64,000 nucleotides of DNA, taken from NCBI GenBank assembly GCA_024239055.1, contig JANBVJ010000002.1, positions 62,001 to 126,000 of the forward strand. Reading direction: 5' to 3'. Made by a program: the position numbers and the translations under genes. Source of the DNA: Patescibacteria group bacterium (lineage in GTDB: Bacteria > Patescibacteria > Paceibacteria > Paceibacterales > UBA10102). The stretch's first letter is position 1; every line of letters begins with the position of its first letter. Below are positions 60,934 to 64,000 of this stretch, one piece after another. The notes under the pieces are model-generated. The model saw only the letters and a program-made list of their open reading frames with translations. It did no database searches and was not told the DNA's origin.

Positions 60934-61028
60934 GCTGGACTCACCACATTAATAATTATTAAAGCCATCACTGTTAATCCAATCACAACTGCAAAAAACC
61001 CTTTAGGTGTCTTTAGTACATTTGCCAT
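60930..61028 (-). CDS. 32-residue single-pass membrane protein
   Basis: The frame starts with ATG at 61028 and its TGA overlaps the next ATG (ATGA). It reads MANVLKTPKGFFAVVIGLTV, then ten more hydrophobic residues ending SPA: a short basic head and one helix. The overlap supports it. It is one of two very short single-pass proteins here (the other at 7897-8010). Confidence 0.55.
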   Translation of the reverse strand: MANVLKTPKGFFAVVIGLTVMALIIINVVSPA

Positions 61029-61049
61029 TACTACACTAAAATTGAAAGT

Positions 61050-61277
61050 TTATGTTAAGAGTGCGAATGGTGAAACAATCAGTCCTGCATCTACTGAACC
61101 TGCAATAGAAAATATAATAACATACGGAATAATTGTTACTGCCAAACCAACAAAAAATAAGTTTCGTGCTTTATTTTCATCTCTACCTCTTACAGCAAAG
61201 AATCCAACTACTCCACCAAGCCAACCAAACATGATCGGCACTAGATACCAAAAGTGACTTACTTTGCTCTTAGCCAT
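61050..61277 (-). CDS. Small membrane protein, two to three helices
   Basis: This 75-residue protein has helices at about 9-25 and 38-58, plus a weakly hydrophobic end, and a charged segment (RGRDENKARN) between them. The leader carries ATTTTAA before ATG. It lies in the cluster of small membrane genes between the surface-protein array and the right-end triplet. No family is recognised. Confidence 0.6.
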   Translation of the reverse strand: MAKSKVSHFWYLVPIMFGWLGGVVGFFAVRGRDENKARNLFFVGLAVTIIPYVIIFSIAGSVDAGLIVSPFALLT

Positions 61278-61292
61278 TGATTTAAAATGTAA

Positions 61293-61562
61293 TTATTTTC
61301 TTTTGCTGAACCTTTGTACTTGTTGTCCACCTGTTCTTACTTTGTTTCCGATCCATAACCAAAGTGCTCCCCAAAGAAATCCTACAATATTAAGAATTAA
61401 TAAAAGATTTGGATCTATAGTAAGTCCTTGAATATCAACAAAGTCAGTAGGATTCGTAAATTGAAGAGCACTCACGCCTAAAATACCAATAGTATTTCCA
61501 ATTAACACGTATGCTCCATACAAAATGAAGATCCAACCAAAGATGAATCTTATTGCTCCCAT
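61293..61562 (-). CDS. Small two-helix membrane protein
   Basis: This 89-residue protein has helices near 3-25 and 50-70, and a basic tail (RTGGQQVQRFSKRK). It starts 13 bases after the 39-bp dispersed repeat ends (repeat at 61575-61613). The repeat may therefore supply its promoter. No family is recognised. Confidence 0.6.
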   Translation of the reverse strand: MGAIRFIFGWIFILYGAYVLIGNTIGILGVSALQFTNPTDFVDIQGLTIDPNLLLILNIVGFLWGALWLWIGNKVRTGGQQVQRFSKRK

Positions 61563-61574
61563 AATTAAAAATTA

Positions 61575-61613
61575 GAAAATTTCATGTTTCAAGAGAGAGT
61601 TTTGTGTTATACA
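61575..61613. repeat. 39-bp dispersed repeat, copy 2
   Basis: This is the second copy of the repeat at 17415-17453, differing at one base (AAGAGAGAG versus ATGAGAGAG). It lies in the 105-bp gap between 61562 and 61668, followed by a T/A-rich stretch that could act as a terminator for the upstream gene. Confidence 0.75.
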
Positions 61614-61667
61614 AAAATGTGTTTCTAAAAAAATAAAAAAAAAGGGGTTTGTTGAATTCGACTAAGA

Positions 61668-62699
61668 CTATTCTTGTACTTGTACTGTGTCAGATACGGA
61701 TACAGTTCCTTGTGATGGTGTTAGTGACTTTAGAGTTAATGTAACTCCCAAATCATCTGCACCTGCTAAGTTCGTTACGAACTTCATTGGTATTGGATGT
61801 ACAGTGTTTCCGTTCTGTGCAGTGGTTACGTAGTTAGCATTATCGAGAGTTGCAGTAGTACCTACTTTGAATCGATACAGAATTGAACTGGTTTGAATTT
61901 GTTCATCAAATTCTGTTAGTGATACGAGACCAATGTTTGGAATATCCAAGTTGGTTTGTCCTCTATCCCACTTCTCTTCTGATGCGTTGTCTATGCTGAT
62001 TGTGTATTCATACACTGGATCGGCAGATTTCTGTGCTACGTTTTGCTCCCATCTAATGAAGTTTTGTACTCCTGATGCAGTTCCAACTCCTGTGATATTT
62101 GCTGGTGCATTCAGTGTGCTCGCACCATAATCGTAGGAATTTATGAATAGACTAAGTGTTGATGCTGTTTGTCCGGCTACCGGATTTGGCATGTCTCTTA
62201 AATCTATTTTGAACCACCATTCACGAGATCCATCTGAGTTGACATCCATAAATCCAAAGTCCATGATACGTGGATTCAAGTTCTGGTCTGCTGTGCTACT
62301 AGGTGCTACAAAGAAGTCTTGTCCCGATGGTACTGTTGATGTTGCATACAAGATACTGTCTTGTGCTGAGTCTATTGAGATTGTGTTACCTGTACCACTA
62401 CCAATTGTGAAGAAGTTTACTCCATCAAATGATTTGTAGTATGTGGTTACAAGATTTGTTCCCTCGATTCTAGCCTCTGCGTTATCTAGTGCGTTTCTGT
62501 GCACTACATTGACGGTTAGTTGTCCTGCGAATTCATTGCCTGTGGATGGTACGCCAGCAGGTGGAACTTGTACTCCACCGTTTCCGGCAGGTTGTCCAAT
62601 GTTCAGACTTTGTGGTGATATTGCACCTGTTCCAAAGCCTATAAGCACTGCTACAACCACTATCCCTAAGACAATTAATGGTGTGTTTGATTTTGCCAT
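61668..62699 (-). CDS. Right-end tandem surface protein, copy 1
   Basis: This 343-residue protein has a transmembrane helix at about 8-24 and then LNIGQPAGNGG, found also in the next copy. The body is beta-rich with DFGFMDVNSDGSREWWFKIDLRD and IRWEQNVAQKSAD, both conserved in the copy at 62810-63859 (about two thirds of positions match by eye). It ends in a VTLTLKS...VSDTVQV strand. Third-position GC is higher than in many neighbours, which may mean strong expression. It is a likely abundant surface or spike protein. Confidence 0.75.
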   Translation of the reverse strand: MAKSNTPLIVLGIVVVAVLIGFGTGAISPQSLNIGQPAGNGGVQVPPAGVPSTGNEFAGQLTVNVVHRNALDNAEARIEGTNLVTTYYKSFDGVNFFTIGSGTGNTISIDSAQDSILYATSTVPSGQDFFVAPSSTADQNLNPRIMDFGFMDVNSDGSREWWFKIDLRDMPNPVAGQTASTLSLFINSYDYGASTLNAPANITGVGTASGVQNFIRWEQNVAQKSADPVYEYTISIDNASEEKWDRGQTNLDIPNIGLVSLTEFDEQIQTSSILYRFKVGTTATLDNANYVTTAQNGNTVHPIPMKFVTNLAGADDLGVTLTLKSLTPSQGTVSVSDTVQVQE

Positions 62700-62809
62700 G
62701 TTTATTCTTCCTTATACTAAAATAGCACATTTTGTGTCTGTGAATTTAGGCACGAAATAGGTGTAAAATATGACCTGAAATTGATAGAAATCAAGAAAAA
62801 ATGAGTTTT

Positions 62810-63859
62810 CTAAGATTCATCTAATCTAACTGTGTCAGAAACAGTTGTTGTTCCTTGATTAGATGTAACTGATTTGAGTGTCAATGTTACATCAAGATTA
62901 TCGTTTGTTGCGTTATCTTGTAGGCTAAGAACAATCTTGAGTGGGATTGGTTTGACTTCATTTCCATTTTGGGCAGTAGTTACATAATTTGCGTTATCTA
63001 ATGTCGCTGTCTCACCTACTTTGTATCTGTATAGTGTATCTGTGGAACTAAGTAATTGTTCATCAAAGTCAGTTAGTGATACTATACCAATATTTGGAAT
63101 GTCCAAAGATGATAGACCTCTATCCCAAAACTCTGTTCCTCCTGCACCACTGACCTTCACAATTTGAACTGTATATTCATAGACTGCATCGGCAGTTTCT
63201 TGTAATACTGATTGTTCCCATCTGATGAAGATAACTGTTCCTGATGCTTGTCCAATATTTAGAATGTTTGCTGGTGAATTTAATGTGCTCGCACCATCAT
63301 CATAAGAATTAATGAATAGACTAAGTGTTGATGCTACCTGTCCGGCAATCGGAGCAGGAATATCTCTTAAATCAGTTTTAAACCACCATTCACGAACTCC
63401 ATCCAAATTAACATCCATAAATCCAAAGTCTATGATTCTTGGATTTGGGAGTGACATGCTAGATGGTGCTACGTAGAAAGGATCTAATGGTACAACTGTG
63501 AAATACAAGATACTGTTCATTGAAGAATCAATTGAGATAGTAGTTGCACCATTACCTAATGAACTAAATGAAACTCCATCTACTGATTTGTAATATGTGG
63601 TTCTCAAATCAATACCCTCATCCCTAGTTTCACTATTATCCAGTGCATCTCTGTGCTGTGGATCAACTATTAATTCGCCTGTAAAACCTGTTCCTGTTGA
63701 TGGTGTTCCATCAGGTGATGTTTGAATTCCACCGTTTCCGGCAGGTTGACCAATGTTTAAATTTTGAAGATTAATAACTCCTGTACCCATTCCTACTACT
63801 AATGCTACTATAATTACTCCTAAAATAACAACGCCTGCTCTGACCATTTTCTTTCTCAT
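62810..63859 (-). CDS. Right-end tandem surface protein, copy 2
   Basis: This 349-residue paralogue of 61668-62699 has a basic head (MRKKMVR), a transmembrane helix at about 9-27, LNIGQPAGNGG, then FGFMDVNLDGVREWWFKTDLRD and IRWEQSVLQETADAVYEY. The end is VTLTLKSVTSNQGTTTVSDTVRL. ATTTTAAT lies directly before ATG. The tandem copies suggest a gene dosage or antigenic-variation role, which is inference. Confidence 0.75.
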   Translation of the reverse strand: MRKKMVRAGVVILGVIIVALVVGMGTGVINLQNLNIGQPAGNGGIQTSPDGTPSTGTGFTGELIVDPQHRDALDNSETRDEGIDLRTTYYKSVDGVSFSSLGNGATTISIDSSMNSILYFTVVPLDPFYVAPSSMSLPNPRIIDFGFMDVNLDGVREWWFKTDLRDIPAPIAGQVASTLSLFINSYDDGASTLNSPANILNIGQASGTVIFIRWEQSVLQETADAVYEYTVQIVKVSGAGGTEFWDRGLSSLDIPNIGIVSLTDFDEQLLSSTDTLYRYKVGETATLDNANYVTTAQNGNEVKPIPLKIVLSLQDNATNDNLDVTLTLKSVTSNQGTTTVSDTVRLDES

Positions 63860-63880
63860 ATTAAAATAGGAAAAATTTGG

Positions 63881-64000
63881 TTATGTTACTCGTACCTGAA
63901 CTATATCACTCAAAACTGTGTTACTTCCACCAGTTTTACTTAAACTCTTAATGCTCAATGTTACATCATGTGTCTCACCAAGTACACCTCCATCATAGTT
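63881..64000 (-). CDS. Right-end tandem surface protein, copy 3, 5' part missing
   Basis: The visible 39 codons end at TAA (63881) and encode HDVTLSIKSLSKTGG and then LSDIVQVRVT. This matches the C-terminal strand of the two neighbouring paralogues (VTLTLKSLTPSQG...VSDTVQV). The rest lies beyond the window edge. A third tandem copy is therefore very likely. Confidence 0.7.
   Translation of the reverse strand, partial: NYDGGVLGETHDVTLSIKSLSKTGGSNTVLSDIVQVRVT

Noticed and set aside
1..64000. CRISPR arrays, tRNA and rRNA genes
   Set aside because: No regularly spaced repeats with unique spacers were seen, and no cloverleaf or ribosomal RNA sequence could be recognised by reading; a covariance search would be decisive.

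Overview
This 64 kb window is AT-rich (clearly below 40% GC by eye) and holds no recognisable housekeeping gene. It looks like part of a large extrachromosomal or integrated element (virus or virus-like plasmid) of an ammonia-oxidising thaumarchaeon (Nitrososphaerota). Three things point to that host. Two small zinc proteins carry the CKGIC...CPCC...LRxxPR signature that I recall as common in thaumarchaeal genomes. Very large secreted proteins are built from DTxxxxD repeats. Gene starts are often TTG or GTG, stops and starts overlap (ATGA, TAATG), and T/A-rich archaeal-type promoters precede the operons. The host call is inference; no search was possible.

Almost every gene reads leftwards on the minus strand in tightly packed, translationally coupled operons. 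Only two small plus-strand genes were found: a 40-residue Lys/Arg-rich protein (1069-1191) and a 61-residue protein (13128-13313). From right to left in the direction of transcription, the layout is as follows. (a) 61.7-64.0 kb: three tandem copies of a single-pass, beta-rich surface protein, the third cut by the window edge. (b) 60.1-61.6 kb: small membrane proteins, including one with CPBP-protease-like motifs in permuted order. (c) 46-60 kb: nine membrane-anchored proteins, most with a basic N-terminal tail, one transmembrane helix and a large extracellular part; at least three are recent tandem duplicates. (d) 30.7-46 kb: one 5089-residue protein with LamG, many FnIII, a beta-propeller-like block and a C-terminal membrane anchor. 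(e) 23.4-30.6 kb: a phage-tail-fibre-like protein, an FnIII protein that needs a -1 frameshift to gain its signal peptide, and a 1344-residue adhesin-like protein. (f) 18-23.3 kb: a HerA/FtsK-like ATPase operon. (g) 17.35-17.99 kb: a non-coding region with two kinds of iterons, probably an origin or centromere. (h) 14-17.35 kb: ParB-like protein, zinc micro-proteins, an MT-A70 adenine methyltransferase and an HNH nuclease. (i) 12.66-13.94 kb: a non-coding region packed with stem-loops. (j) 0-12.66 kb: membrane proteins, a Kazal-like inhibitor domain, coiled-coil proteins and three proteins sharing an N-terminal KGF...GKFHPI tag.

Taken together, the ATPase, the partition and iteron module, the methyltransferase, the small basic protein and about 35 kb of membrane-anchored surface and fibre genes suggest an enveloped or membrane-containing particle, or an elaborate surface apparatus, dedicated to host recognition. 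No capsid, portal, terminase, polymerase or replication initiator could be recognised, so virus versus plasmid stays open. Several short intergenic motifs recur across the window (GTGACACGTACAC, TCTAAAAT, TGTCTCCCT and a 39-bp repeat) and tie the operons into what looks like one regulatory network.
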